From Rufibacter glacialis (GTDB lineage: Bacteria; Bacteroidota; Bacteroidia; Cytophagales; Hymenobacteraceae): a stretch of DNA of 64,000 bases. Shown here piece by piece: positions 52,054-61,136 of the stretch; position 1 is the stretch's first letter; each line of letters starts with the position of its first letter. A model generated the notes under the pieces. The model ran no database searches. It saw only the letters and a list, made by a program, of their open reading frames with translations, and had not been told where the DNA came from. Both the position numbers and the translations under genes were made by a program. Location of the stretch: NCBI RefSeq assembly GCF_008271745.1, contig NZ_VKKZ01000019.1, forward strand, positions 310,001 through 374,000, in the 5' to 3' direction.

Positions 52054-52851
52054 ATGGCAGAAGTGGTGTGGAGCATTCTCAAAACAGTTCTTTTGTTGTA
52101 TCTGGCGGTCTGCGTACTGGTGTATTTTTTCCAGGAGAAGCTTATTTTCTTCCCGGAAAAACTGAACCCGGATTTTACCTTCCGGTTTCCGGCCCCTTTT
52201 GAGGAAATACGGCTGAAAACGCCAGACAACACGCAGCTCCACACCCTGCTGTTCAAGGCAGAAAAACCCCAGGGCGTAATCCTGTACCTGCACGGCAACG
52301 CCGGCTCTTTGCGCTCCTGGGGCGAGGTGGCGCCTATCTACACCAGCCTGGGGTATGATGTGCTGATCCTGGATTACCGAGGCTACGGCAAAAGCGAGGG
52401 GAAAATCACAAGCCAAACCCAATTCTACCAGGATGTACAGACCGCTTATGATGCTTTGAAGACCAAGTACCCCGAAAGTGACATCGTTATCCTGGGCTAT
52501 TCCATCGGGACTGGCCCCGCTGCCCATCTGGCCTCCGTGAACCAACCCCGGCTATTGATCCTGCAAGCGCCTTACTACAGCCTGGGTGACTTGATGCGGA
52601 AATACTTTCCGGTGATTCCCGCCTTCCTTCTGAAATATAGGTTTGAAACGCACCGGTACCTCAGGAACTGCCCGGTGCCCGTGGTCCTTTTTCACGGGGA
52701 ACAAGATGAAATCATCCCGTATGCGTCCTCGCTTAAACTTAAGGAGGTACTCAAGGAAACCGACCTATTGTTCACCTTGAAGGGGCAGAGCCATAACGGC
52801 ATGAGCAGCAACCCCGCCTATCTGGAAGCCCTGCGCCGGGTGCTTAGGTAA
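52054..52851 (+). CDS. Alpha/beta hydrolase, BEM46/ABHD-like, membrane-anchored
   Basis: 265 residues. One N-terminal membrane helix (VWSILKTVLLLYLAVCVLVYFFQEKLIFFP), then the hydrolase fold: LYLHGNAGSLRSWGEVAPIYTSLGYDVLILDYRGYGKSEG (oxyanion hole and strand 4), nucleophile elbow ILGYSIGTGPAAHLAS (Ser about residue 151), acid VVLFHGEQDEIIPY and base His in GQSHNGM. The triad is complete. The substrate is unknown; relatives are serine hydrolases or esterases. It follows the carbonic anhydrase gene by 43 bp and may share its transcript. Confidence 0.88.
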   Translation: MAEVVWSILKTVLLLYLAVCVLVYFFQEKLIFFPEKLNPDFTFRFPAPFEEIRLKTPDNTQLHTLLFKAEKPQGVILYLHGNAGSLRSWGEVAPIYTSLGYDVLILDYRGYGKSEGKITSQTQFYQDVQTAYDALKTKYPESDIVILGYSIGTGPAAHLASVNQPRLLILQAPYYSLGDLMRKYFPVIPAFLLKYRFETHRYLRNCPVPVVLFHGEQDEIIPYASSLKLKEVLKETDLLFTLKGQSHNGMSSNPAYLEALRRVLR

Positions 52852-52982
52852 ACCACCTTCACCCTTGGGCGGGTGGAGAGGCAATCACTTTAGGCAGTCA
52901 TGGGGTATAGGCCATTTTCAAGGCTTTTTTCAAAAACCACCTTAAAAACAACATCGGGGCCTGGCCGCGCCGTAAAAGGCTC

Positions 52983-53267
52983 ATGGATTTTGCCAAGTTT
53001 CAGGAAAGTTTAACCCAAGCCGCTCCTCCGGCCCAGGCCTCTGTGTACCTGCAGGCCATGTGGCTGGAGGCCCAGGGAAAATGGGAGGAAGCCCATGCGT
53101 TGATCCAGGACCTGCCAGACCAGAAAGCCGCCTGGGTCCACGCTTACCTGCACCGCAAAGAAGGCGATCTCTGGAACGCCGACTATTGGTACCGCCGGGC
53201 CAACCAGAAAAGGCCGTCTGTCTCTTGGCAGGAAGAATGGCAGCAGTTGGTGCTGGCCTTCCTGTAA
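52983..53267 (+). CDS. Small helical hypothetical protein
   Basis: 94 residues with TPR-like helical pairs (ASVYLQAMWLEAQGKWEEAHALIQDLPDQKAAWVHAYLHRKEGDLWNADYWYRRA). The W/A spacing resembles one and a half TPR units. No signal peptide. It ends 25 bp before the convergent GH5-like gene. It could act as a small protein-binding adaptor. GC and codon use match the core. Confidence 0.62.
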   Translation: MDFAKFQESLTQAAPPAQASVYLQAMWLEAQGKWEEAHALIQDLPDQKAAWVHAYLHRKEGDLWNADYWYRRANQKRPSVSWQEEWQQLVLAFL

Positions 53268-53292
53268 CCACATTCCTTTCCCGCTACTTCTC

Positions 53293-54717
53293 TCAGGAGA
53301 CCTTTACAATAGCCACGGCTACATCGGTCCGCACGTTGGCCAAGGTGAAGGTGCAAACCGTTCCTTGGGCCTGGGCCTCCAGTTGCTCCAGCGTGGTGCC
53401 CGCCAGGGTGTGGAAAGTGGTCACGCGGTAGCGCCCGTCTGGCAGGCCCGGCACCTGCACCTCTACGGTGAGGGCCGGGGCCGCGGGGTTCATGAGGCGT
53501 TTGCGTTGGTAGAGGGCATTGGTGCGCAGAAGCCACACCACCGCCTGCCGGTCATCGGCGCAGCCGAAAACGGCGAACGAAGGTTCTGAGACCTTTATCT
53601 CCTGGTTCAGGTTTCTCCTCCGGAAGGTAGACCACTGAATCAATTCCAGAAAACGGGCCATGTGCTTCTGGGCCACCCGCATGCCGGGCGTGAGGGTATG
53701 CGGGTGCCGGTTAGGCCAGCGCATGCCGCCACCCGCCGCCCCGGAGGCCATGTGCGCCCACTGGATGTGCCGGAAATACTCATCGTCAAACTCGGGGGCC
53801 AGGGTGTGCTTGCGGTCTTTGAACAGGTGAATGGGGCCGTGCTCGCTGTCAAAGAACGGCCGGTTCTGGGGAGTGTGCTCCAGCGCCTCGCGCACCAGTT
53901 CGCCTACCTTGATGGCTGAATCTACCGTGTTTTTGGGATAATCTATGGTTTTGGAGTCATAGAAATGGGTGCTGGAGAAATCAAGCAAGGGGTGCCGGAA
54001 AATGGTGTCGGCCACGTCTGGGTGCGTGTGCAGGATGGGCCCAAAGATAGAAACCGTCTGCGGGTGCGAGCGGCCGTAGAGGCGCATTTCCAGATCGCGT
54101 ACGTGCTGGCTCAGTTGGGTAGCCACCGGCGCGAACTGGGCCGAGCTGTTGCCCATGTGGGCGGGGTGCATCTCGTTCCATAAGTCCCAGGCAAACAAGA
54201 CGCCGCTGCCGCCCCAGCGTTCCACCACAAACGTCAGGCGGGCTTTGATGGCTTCCAGGGTGTTGGGGCAGAGCAGCCATTGGCCTCGCCCGGCGCAAGG
54301 CCCGCCCAGGTTTTTGTTGTAGGGGTGGTGTTTCCACCTGAGCCACATCCAGAAGGTGTCAAAGGGCGTGAGCAGGATGCGCAGGCCATACTTGGCGCAG
54401 AGCGCGAACAGGTCATCCCAGAGCCGGACCATGTTGGGCGCGAATTTACCCACCGGCTTCTCAAAATACCGGTTCTCGCCTTGGGCGTACTCCAGCATCA
54501 GGCGCAGGCAGGTCACCCCGTGGGCCGACAGGTACGCCAGGTATTCCTCTACCGCGGGCAGGTTCTTCCGGCGGAACAGCCCTTCCAGTTCGGGCCAGGT
54601 GATGGCATCGTTCTGCCCAATGGGGGTCCAGGGCTGGCCATCTTCGGTGATAAAATAGGGGGCATCAGGTGCGACTTGTATCCAGGGGAGCGACGGGTGG
54701 GGAACAGGGGACTGCAT
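53293..54717 (-). CDS. GH5-like (clan A) glycoside hydrolase, apparently cytosolic
   Basis: 474 residues. A TIM-barrel glycosidase: LSAHGVTCLRLMLEYAQGENRYFE, LCAKYGLRILLTPFDTFWMWL, then LFAWDLWNEMHPAHMGN with acid/base Glu182, and NRPFFDSEHGPIHLFKDRKHT with nucleophile Glu292, the two Glu positions of clan GH-A. A C-terminal beta domain follows (VEVQVPGLPDGRYRVTTFHTLAGTTLEQLEAQAQG). No signal peptide, unlike most family members, so an intracellular role or a non-standard export is implied. The exact GH family and substrate cannot be decided; mannan- or glucan-type glycosides are possible. Confidence 0.78.
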   Translation of the reverse strand: MQSPVPHPSLPWIQVAPDAPYFITEDGQPWTPIGQNDAITWPELEGLFRRKNLPAVEEYLAYLSAHGVTCLRLMLEYAQGENRYFEKPVGKFAPNMVRLWDDLFALCAKYGLRILLTPFDTFWMWLRWKHHPYNKNLGGPCAGRGQWLLCPNTLEAIKARLTFVVERWGGSGVLFAWDLWNEMHPAHMGNSSAQFAPVATQLSQHVRDLEMRLYGRSHPQTVSIFGPILHTHPDVADTIFRHPLLDFSSTHFYDSKTIDYPKNTVDSAIKVGELVREALEHTPQNRPFFDSEHGPIHLFKDRKHTLAPEFDDEYFRHIQWAHMASGAAGGGMRWPNRHPHTLTPGMRVAQKHMARFLELIQWSTFRRRNLNQEIKVSEPSFAVFGCADDRQAVVWLLRTNALYQRKRLMNPAAPALTVEVQVPGLPDGRYRVTTFHTLAGTTLEQLEAQAQGTVCTFTLANVRTDVAVAIVKVS

Positions 54718-54942
54718 TAAAAAACGGAAGTTCAGGTAGTAGACAATAGAACGACTGCGGGCGTCAGGGTATTTAGGTGATTACAGACCAAGAAACGGCT
54801 TGCTCAACGGCGGCCGGGGCTTGGCGGTGTAAGGCCTTTGAACGTAAAGCGCCCGGCCAGGGATGGCGAATAAATACTATTAAATGCTACGGGGTCTAAT
54901 TAGTAGGAAAAGCGAGGCTGAAAAGGCTGGGGCAAACACAAA

Positions 54943-54995
54943 CCCTTTTCCTTTTCGGCCTGTTTCCAAAGAAACGGGCCTGAAAAGGAAAAGGG
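54943..54995 (-). terminator. Long hairpin terminator after the Pycsar-like gene
   Basis: The 53-nt hairpin has arms CCCTTTTCCTTTTC...GTTTC and GAAAC...GAAAAGGAAAAGGG. On the minus strand TTTGTGTTTG follows. It lies 28 bp downstream of the stop at 55023. The inner part contains the GGCCTGTTTC/GAAACGGGCC form of the recurrent motif. The rest of this 305-bp gap holds nothing else evident. Confidence 0.7.
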
Positions 54996-55022
54996 CGGTT
55001 TATAAGAAGTGTCTGTTAGCGC

Positions 55023-55607
55023 TTAGAAAAATAGCTGGGTCACCACAAAGGAAAGCACCGAGATGATAAAGCCTACCATGAAGAAGAAATAGGCAAACCG
55101 GAGGCTGGTGTATTTCTTCTGGAGCACCAGGCCTAAGTGGTAGTTGTCTTTGATCATGGAAGAATAGAGGGTCTTGGAATTGCGCATCATGTCCAGGATG
55201 CCTGTCTCGTATTCCAACAGGCTCATGCTGTGGTAGTCACCGAAGAACATGAGGTTGACCTTCTCGGCGGCCGGGTCTTGCCGGGCCGGCGCGTTTCGCT
55301 TGATGCGGGGCATGGTGACCAGAATGGCCAGTACCATGGTGCTCAGGGAGGTGAACAGGAACAGGATGCTGGGGACCAGTAATTTGGGCTCTGAGTCCAG
55401 TTTCCTGAACAGCACCGATAGCAGGATAGAGACAATGATGGAATTGATGGTCAGCAGAATATGGGCTTTGTTGTCGGCCATGTCGCTTAGACGCATCTGG
55501 TTGGCGGCCGTAATCCGGAACATGGTCTCCACGCCCCTTCTTGATTTATCAGGTTTCCCCTCTTTCTTAGTTTGTTCAGGGCCAATGCCCTCCTTCACTT
55601 CAGCCAT
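55023..55607 (-). CDS. Pycsar-effector-like membrane protein (DUF5706/PycTM type), orphan
   Basis: 194 residues from ATG 55607 (an upstream ATG at 55670 gives no conserved sequence). The core GVETMFRITAANQMRLSDMADNKAHILLTINSIIVSILLSVLF is the hallmark of the Pycsar effector TM family, with further helices near 85-105 and a C-terminal pair (YTSLRFAYFFFMVGFIISVLSFVVTQLFF). In Pycsar systems such proteins respond to cCMP or cUMP made by a partner cyclase and disrupt the membrane. No pyrimidine cyclase, HD domain or other partner is encoded nearby, so it may be a stand-alone homologue with a housekeeping role. Monocistronic, with its own terminator. Confidence 0.75.
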   Translation of the reverse strand: MAEVKEGIGPEQTKKEGKPDKSRRGVETMFRITAANQMRLSDMADNKAHILLTINSIIVSILLSVLFRKLDSEPKLLVPSILFLFTSLSTMVLAILVTMPRIKRNAPARQDPAAEKVNLMFFGDYHSMSLLEYETGILDMMRNSKTLYSSMIKDNYHLGLVLQKKYTSLRFAYFFFMVGFIISVLSFVVTQLFF

Positions 55608-55852
55608 TGCGCTGTTAATTAGTACGTAGGTAAGGTAAGCAAGGCAACAGGGGTTGCCAGGGGCGGGCAAGGTGAAATAGGCTACCCGCGGTTCCCTCTG
55701 CTATACTTAATTTTGGCGTTGTGGTTGAGAAAGAAACTTATATTTCTTTGACGCCGAAGCCAGGAAAGCAAAGCTCTTTTTCACCTCTCGGTTTTCCGCC
55801 GGAGGCGTGGCTTTCCCAGGCCGGAATCTGCGCCCCACCCTCTGGCAAAAGG

Positions 55853-56413
55853 CTATTTCAAGGCCTGCAGGTGCTTCAACGCCAGAAAACTGATGGCCAC
55901 CGACCCCGACACGCAGATCTCGCCGTCCATGATCTTAGGCAGTACCTGGTCTATGGGTACCCGTACCACTTCAATGTCTTCGGTGACGTCTAACAGCTGG
56001 GCCTGCTCAATGCGCACGTTCTGGGCCAGGAACAGGTGCAGCCGGTTGGTGTCTTTGGCGGGGTTGTCATGCAACACGCCCAACGGGATAAGAGGCTGAG
56101 TGAGTACGGCGCCTGTTTCTTCCAGCAACTCACGGGTGGCGGCGTCCTGGGCCTGCTCCTGGTCAGGGAAAAAAGAGCCGGCGGGCAGCTCCAGGAACAC
56201 TTTGCGGGCGGCGTGTTTGTATTGGCGCACGAACAGCACTTCCTGCTGCTCGGTTACCGGAAATACGTACGCGCCGTCTGGCCGCTCACTCACAAAGAAA
56301 TCATCTACCATATGCCCGTTGGGCAGTTCCACCTCATCGCGGCGCAGGGTGTACCACTTATGTTTGAAAGCAATATGGGAGCGTACTAAGCGCCAGGGGC
56401 GGGGAGTTGACAT
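55853..56413 (-). CDS. NUDIX hydrolase, ADP-ribose pyrophosphatase-like
   Basis: 186 residues. The NUDIX box spans about 79-101: G79-SFFPDQ-E86, then AATRELLEETGAV with R94-E95 and E98-E99, the metal-binding core; the first half has one extra residue relative to G-x5-E. The preceding FLELPAG and a flexible N-terminal beta-domain (KWYTLRRDEVELPNGHMVDDFFVSERPDGAYVFPV) match NudF/ADP-ribose pyrophosphatases rather than MutT. It would hydrolyse ADP-ribose or nucleotide sugars. Cytosolic. Monocistronic. Confidence 0.87.
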   Translation of the reverse strand: MSTPRPWRLVRSHIAFKHKWYTLRRDEVELPNGHMVDDFFVSERPDGAYVFPVTEQQEVLFVRQYKHAARKVFLELPAGSFFPDQEQAQDAATRELLEETGAVLTQPLIPLGVLHDNPAKDTNRLHLFLAQNVRIEQAQLLDVTEDIEVVRVPIDQVLPKIMDGEICVSGSVAISFLALKHLQALK

Positions 56414-56509
56414 TTTTTTGATGGGTAAGCGAATGAAAATAAGCCGTTCCTGGGCTTCTTTCTAGAAAACAGGCCCAAAACGGGCGCAAGTTGCAAAAAT
56501 TACCTGAGT

Positions 56510-57325
56510 CTATTGGGTCAAGGTACGGTTCTTATCGCCTACCTTGGCGGCTACGGCTTCCTGCCAGGCCTGGCCGGTGGCCGAAAGCAGCTCTGAGTTG
56601 TTCCAAAGATGGCTGCTGTTCTGGTTGCTGGCATCAGGTTGGCACAGGTACACCTCATGGCCGGGGCGCTGGGTGACCTGGAGGCCGCAGGAGCGCAGCA
56701 TGGCCTCAATGCAGGCATGGTTGGGTGCCCACCAGTTGGTGACATCGCCGGCCAGCTTCTTTTCTATGAAGGCCATTTTGGGGTAGCCGTTCTCCAGCAT
56801 GATCTCGCGGCCGTGGAAATGGATATCCTCAGGCAGTTCCGTCACCTCCTCGCCAGGCATGGTCAGGGTCTGGAACACCATGAGGCGGGTCACTTTCTGC
56901 GAGAGGATGTCTAAGGAGAGCAGCGGGTAGCGCAGGTGGTAGAGCACGCCCATGTACCAGATCAGGTCAAACTTCTCCTCTAGCCGGGCCACGTCATACA
57001 CCTGCATCTGCCGGAACTCCACCTTGTCTTCCAGTCCGCATTGCCGGGCTACCCAGGCGGCTTGTTTCAGGTAGTGCGGGTCTACGTCAATGCCCAGCAC
57101 CGTGGCGCCGCGTTTGGCCAGTTCCATGGTGTAGAACCCGGCGTTACAGCCCACGTCTAACACGCGCCAGCCGGTCAGGTCCTGCGGAATGAAAGATTCA
57201 ATCTGCTGCCATTTAAAGGCCGGGAAGTCTCCTAAGGTATGGTCGGGGGCGGTTTGGGTACCGTCTGGTAAGTGCAGGTTGTGAAACCAGGGGCCAAGAT
57301 TGGCGATTTCCTGAGTAAGGTCCAT
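56510..57325 (-). CDS. SAM-dependent methyltransferase (CmoB/DUF1698-like, TIGR04290 type)
   Basis: 271 residues. The SAM site GWRVLDVGCNAGFYTMELAKRGATVLGIDVDPHYLKQA (about 53-90) is a class I methyltransferase motif I-II. FDLIWYMGVLYHLRYPLLSLDIL resembles motif IV-V of CmoB-like enzymes. A C-terminal substrate domain has GREIMLENGYPKMAFIEKKLAGDVTNWWAPNHACIEAMLRSCGLQ. TIGR04290-type members occur with glycosyltransferases, and three CgeB-like transferases lie 3 kb to the right, so modification of a surface glycan is plausible. No signal peptide. Confidence 0.83.
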   Translation of the reverse strand: MDLTQEIANLGPWFHNLHLPDGTQTAPDHTLGDFPAFKWQQIESFIPQDLTGWRVLDVGCNAGFYTMELAKRGATVLGIDVDPHYLKQAAWVARQCGLEDKVEFRQMQVYDVARLEEKFDLIWYMGVLYHLRYPLLSLDILSQKVTRLMVFQTLTMPGEEVTELPEDIHFHGREIMLENGYPKMAFIEKKLAGDVTNWWAPNHACIEAMLRSCGLQVTQRPGHEVYLCQPDASNQNSSHLWNNSELLSATGQAWQEAVAAKVGDKNRTLTQ

Positions 57326-57531
57326 GAAGGGGTGCTGGGTTAAAGGGTCGTTTCAAGCGGTTCTACGGAAAACAGGATAGTAAAAGTTATATGTAGCCGA
57401 AGACTTGTTTGGGGGCTGGAAAAGGAAGCTGGGTCTTTTACGGGTAAATCGCTATCTTACAAGGAAGAAGGGACCGCAACTCCTCCGTTTTTCCCTTCAA
57501 ATAGCCAGACCTTTACTTAACGCCTTTTCCC

Positions 57532-58326
57532 ATGTTGCTTAAAAGAGTTTTCCCCTTCTTTTTCTTCTTGGTCAGCCTTACCGTGGTGGGCCAGGACTGG
57601 AACAAAAAGCGCAGTGCCGTGGTGCTCACCTATGACGATGCCCTGAACGTGCACCTGGACCAGGTGGTGCCCGCCCTGGATTCGGTCAAACTGAAGGGGA
57701 CCTTCTTTTTGACGGCTGCCGCACCGGCCTTCACCAAACGCCTGCTTGAATGGAAGAAGGTGGCCGGCAACCAGCATGAACTGGCCAACCACACCCTGTT
57801 CCACCCCTGCGACGGCAGCAAACCCGGGCGCAACTTTGTGACCCCAGACTATAACCTGGCCACCTACTCGGTGCGCCGCATGACCGATGAGATCAGGATG
57901 ACCAATGCCACCCTGCAAGCCCTGGACGGCAAGAAAGAACGCACCTTCGCCTACCCCTGCGGTGACACCCACCTCAACGGTGTCCCGTATCTGGATGGCC
58001 TCAAAGCCGAATTGGTGGCAGCCCGGGGCGTGCAGAGTGAACTGGTGCCCATCAAGGCCACCAACCTCTACACCCTAGGTTCTTACATGATCAACGGCCA
58101 GACCGGCGACGAACTGATTGCCCTGGTGAAAAAGGCCATGGACACCAACAGCATGATTGTGTTCCTGTTCCACGGCGTAGGTGGCGAACACTCCTTGAAC
58201 GTTTCCCTGGAAGCGCACCGGAAACTGCTCCAGTTCCTGAAAAAGAACGAGAAAGACATCTGGACCACCACCTTTCTGGAAGCCGCCAAACACCTGAAAG
58301 CAAATGCTCCTGCCGCTAAGAAATAG
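57532..58326 (+). CDS. Secreted polysaccharide deacetylase (NodB domain)
   Basis: 264 residues with a short signal peptide. NodB motif 1 is VVLTYDDALNVH (catalytic/metal Asp35, Asp36), motif 2 NQHELANHTLFHPC (metal His87, His91), and later FAYPCGDTHLNG and VFLFHGVGGE follow. It removes acetyl groups from carbohydrates such as peptidoglycan, chitin-like polymers or exopolysaccharide. Motif 3 is not obvious, as in several Bacteroidetes members. Exported. Flanked by the methyltransferase (divergent) and the DUF1080 gene (convergent). Confidence 0.86.
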   Translation: MLLKRVFPFFFFLVSLTVVGQDWNKKRSAVVLTYDDALNVHLDQVVPALDSVKLKGTFFLTAAAPAFTKRLLEWKKVAGNQHELANHTLFHPCDGSKPGRNFVTPDYNLATYSVRRMTDEIRMTNATLQALDGKKERTFAYPCGDTHLNGVPYLDGLKAELVAARGVQSELVPIKATNLYTLGSYMINGQTGDELIALVKKAMDTNSMIVFLFHGVGGEHSLNVSLEAHRKLLQFLKKNEKDIWTTTFLEAAKHLKANAPAAKK

Positions 58327-58439
58327 CTGGGTTCTTTTTGGAGGTAAGCTTTTATGATTTTCGTCTGTTTTTGAGAAAAGAGCCTGAAGACAGTGGGGTG
58401 TTGGTTAATTTCCTCTGAAACCTGGTGTGGAAGTTCAAT

Positions 58440-59318
58440 CTAGAAATAGGCCGCATATTGTTTTGGCAGCTGAGTCAGGGGTTTGATCAGGATGTCTTTG
58501 TAGTACACCTCGGCGGCTTCGCTTTGGATCTGGATTTTCCCTTTGGTGAGCGGGCGGGCTTGCCCGTTTTCTACGTAGCGGGAGTTTTGCAGCACCATCA
58601 CTACCTGACCGTTCACAATGTGCAGGCTTTTGTCCTGGAAGCAGATGAGTTCCACCTCGGTCCAGTCATTGTTTTTGCTTTCGCGGTCTTCGCTGCGGAG
58701 GCAAAACCCATCGCGGCCAGAGCCGGTGCCTATGGCCAGGAACGGCTGCCCATGCCCAGCCACTGCATTCATCATGCCTTCGGGTAGAAAGGCCCGTATG
58801 TCCATGGCAGAGTTGGCGATGTTCCAGTAATCACCGGTGTGGCCCTCCATGATCTGGAACTCCTGGGAGAGCATCCAGGCCCGCCAGTAATCTTTCCCGG
58901 CCTCGCCCTTGGAATGGTACAGCACCCCAGAGTCCTTCAAAAGGTTTTTCCGGGGATCAAACTTCTGCTCGCCCCATTTGTATTTGAGCTTGAGGTGATA
59001 GTTCTCGTACTCCTGTTTGGTATACACGCAGCCGTACACCTCGCCGCTCACCTTCAGCAGGGGCTCGCCTTTTTCCTCTACCACCGTGAACACCTGCTGG
59101 CCCTTAGAATTATAGCCAATAGGCGCTATCTCTTTCCCCTGCGCATCTGTGGGCACCTTGCCATTGTAGCCCACTTTGTGCCGGTAACTCAAATAGGTAT
59201 CCCATTGCGAGAGATTCTTGTCCAGCAACGGCGTCCATTCTGGTTTGGGCAGGAAGGAGGTGAAAGAAAGGCAGGCGAAGAAGAAGAGGCTACAGACCAT
59301 AAAGGAGATCGCTTTCAT
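58440..59318 (-). CDS. Secreted DUF1080 (3-keto-disaccharide hydrolase-like) protein
   Basis: 292 residues with a signal peptide (SLFFFACLSFTSF; a Cys near 15 is not a clean lipobox). The DUF1080 beta-sandwich is clear: EWTPLLDKNLSQWDTY, YENYHLKLKYKWGEQKFDPRKNLLKDSGVLYHSKG, EFQIMEGHTGDYWNI, NDWTEVELICFQDKSLHIVNGQVVMVLQNSR, KGKIQIQSEAAEVYYKDILIKPL. Recent family members split 3-keto-glycosides in Bacteroidetes. It acts in the periplasm or at the surface. Monocistronic. Confidence 0.87.
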   Translation of the reverse strand: MKAISFMVCSLFFFACLSFTSFLPKPEWTPLLDKNLSQWDTYLSYRHKVGYNGKVPTDAQGKEIAPIGYNSKGQQVFTVVEEKGEPLLKVSGEVYGCVYTKQEYENYHLKLKYKWGEQKFDPRKNLLKDSGVLYHSKGEAGKDYWRAWMLSQEFQIMEGHTGDYWNIANSAMDIRAFLPEGMMNAVAGHGQPFLAIGTGSGRDGFCLRSEDRESKNNDWTEVELICFQDKSLHIVNGQVVMVLQNSRYVENGQARPLTKGKIQIQSEAAEVYYKDILIKPLTQLPKQYAAYF

Positions 59319-59476
59319 AGGGTGTCAATAAGATGGAATACGCATGGAACCATGAAGATAGCAGAATCTGAATGCCTTGGTGAAAGGCTCAGGAAGAAAC
59401 CTCAACCCTGTAAACAATTTCGGCCCGTTTTTCTCAAAACAGGCCGAAATCACATTCCCATAATCTCCACTAAGGT

Positions 59477-60604
59477 TCAACTCCCCAACTCCATTTCCTC
59501 TTCCCGACTCAGGACTCCTGACTCAGAACTCAGGACTTCATAAACGTAGCTTTCCAGTTCCTGCGCGCGGTGGGCGGCGGTGTGGTGGGCCAGGACTTTC
59601 TGGCGGGCGCGTTCGCCAATGGCCAGGCGTTCCTCTTCCGGTAAATCCTTCAGGAAGCCCAGGGTGTCTTCGGCGGAGTAAGAAACCAGAATCTCCTTCC
59701 CGAACTCAAAGATCTCATCCAGCCCGTCCCAATAATCGGAGATGATGGGGGTGCCGCAGGCGGCGGCTTCAAAGAGGCGCACGCTGGGCGAGTAACCGGC
59801 CTTGATCATGTCGGCGCGGGTGATGTTCTGGGTGAAGCGCTGGCGGTTGTAGAACTGGCGGTGCTCGGCGGGCGGCAAGTGGTGGATATGTTCACAGTTC
59901 TCTGGCCACTGCACCGTCTCTGGGTACTGCGGACCGGCCACCACAAACGAACCCAATGGCCACTGGCGGGCTGCATCCAGCATGAGTTTCTCCAGCGGCG
60001 GCTGACGGTCATCTGAATACGTGCCCAGGTAACCCAGATTCCATACTTTCTCCTCGTGCGGCTCCTGATAATAAAGCTCCGGGTCAAACGAGCAGTACAG
60101 CGGACGCGCCATAGGCGAACCATACTCTTTCTCCAGTTTCTCCAGCGTAGGCCCGCCGGTAAAAGAGAGGTACATGTCGTACTGCGGAATAAGGCGGGGA
60201 TGCAGGTATTCGTAGTCTTCCCGGGCCAGCTTGGCCAAGGTCACGGGCGTATCAATGTCGTAGAAACCCGTCACGCCCTGCGCGGTCTGAATGGCCCATT
60301 CGCCCACGGCCACGCCCTCGGGTACGTAAGAGCCTACCATCATAAAATCGGCGGCGCGCACCTGCTCCGTGAAGCGGGACTGGAGATCTTCCAGAGATTG
60401 GTACAGTTCCGTCTGGCAATAGCCAGGGTTAGGCAGATCGCGGCTAGAGGCGTACCACGGCACGTCGCGCTCCAGGAACAGGATATGGTGGCCGCGGTTG
60501 CGCAACTCGCGCACTAAGCCTCTAAAGGTAGTGGCGTGCCCGTTTCCCCAGCTAGAGGTAATGGACAAACCCAATATGACGATGTTCAACGGTTTTTGAG
60601 GCAT
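59477..60604 (-). CDS. CgeB-like glycosyltransferase 1
   Basis: 375 residues from ATG 60604 (MPQKPLNIVILGLS; an ATG 7 codons upstream is less likely). GT-B fold: N-terminal NIVILGLSITSSWGNGHATTFRGLVRELRNRGHHILFLERD, C-terminal donor site GYSPSVRLFEAAACGTPIISDYWDGLDEIFEFGKEIL. The family tail has LAHHTAAHRAQELESYVYEVL. This pattern matches CgeB/DUF3880-type glycosyltransferases. The last 15 residues (SSESGVLSREEEMELGS) look variable. Cytosolic, probably adding a sugar to a surface glycan with the next two transferases, from which it is separated by element E. Confidence 0.82.
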   Translation of the reverse strand: MPQKPLNIVILGLSITSSWGNGHATTFRGLVRELRNRGHHILFLERDVPWYASSRDLPNPGYCQTELYQSLEDLQSRFTEQVRAADFMMVGSYVPEGVAVGEWAIQTAQGVTGFYDIDTPVTLAKLAREDYEYLHPRLIPQYDMYLSFTGGPTLEKLEKEYGSPMARPLYCSFDPELYYQEPHEEKVWNLGYLGTYSDDRQPPLEKLMLDAARQWPLGSFVVAGPQYPETVQWPENCEHIHHLPPAEHRQFYNRQRFTQNITRADMIKAGYSPSVRLFEAAACGTPIISDYWDGLDEIFEFGKEILVSYSAEDTLGFLKDLPEEERLAIGERARQKVLAHHTAAHRAQELESYVYEVLSSESGVLSREEEMELGS

Positions 60605-60664
60605 ATTTTTAGACACAAGTAGCAAGATTCAAGACACAAGACTTTTCGTTTATAGGCGGTTTTC

Positions 60665-61125
60665 TCAAAGGCAGCTCCCCAACGGACCCTTCCGTTGGCG
60701 CGAACCTCCGGCTCGGGTCCGCCTGCATATCAAAGAATTAAGTTTCCCTCTTTCGCTCTTTCGGATTTATCAATCCGAAAGCACTCTGTCGGGGATTTCC
60801 TAATCCCCGTGCCTGGTACTCTTGCGCATGGTTCTGTCGCGATTGATAAATCCGCGACAGAAGGGTTCGGGATTTATAAATCCCAACAGCAAAAAAGAAC
60901 CGAACACCAATAGGTCCCAAACAGCAAAGAAATTTATAAAAGTGCGAGGCCTAATAACCTTCTTGTCATCCTGAAAGGATCTTGTGAGCAAGCGGTAATA
61001 GCGTTTCTCCAATGCTTTTCTAGTTCGCTCACAAGATCTTTCCAAGATGACAGGAGGGAGTGAAGGGGGCATTCTCTGCAATGCTTGTTGACAAAGGCCG
61101 GAGGCTCGCGCCAGCGATACCCAAC
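60665..61125. repeat. Element E: inverted-repeat intergenic element with four palindromes and a long hairpin
   Basis: GGCGCGAACCTCCGGC (60697-60712) and GCCGGAGGCTCGCGCC (61097-61112) are inverted repeats matching at 15 of 16 positions. Between them are four GGATT-type palindromes (60760-60779, 60789-60809, 60836-60856, 60867-60884). A long imperfect hairpin follows: CTTGTCATCCTGAAAGGATC...GTGAGC (60962-60989) with GCTCACAAGATC...GATGACAGGAG (61027-61056). It fills most of the 575-bp gap between CgeB-like genes. No gene supported. Confidence 0.65.
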
Positions 61126-61136
61126 AGATATTTCCG

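Noticed and set aside
60758-60890. CRISPR-like spaced repeats
   Set aside because: Four palindromes only, with differing arms and uneven spacing, and no cas genes; not a CRISPR array.
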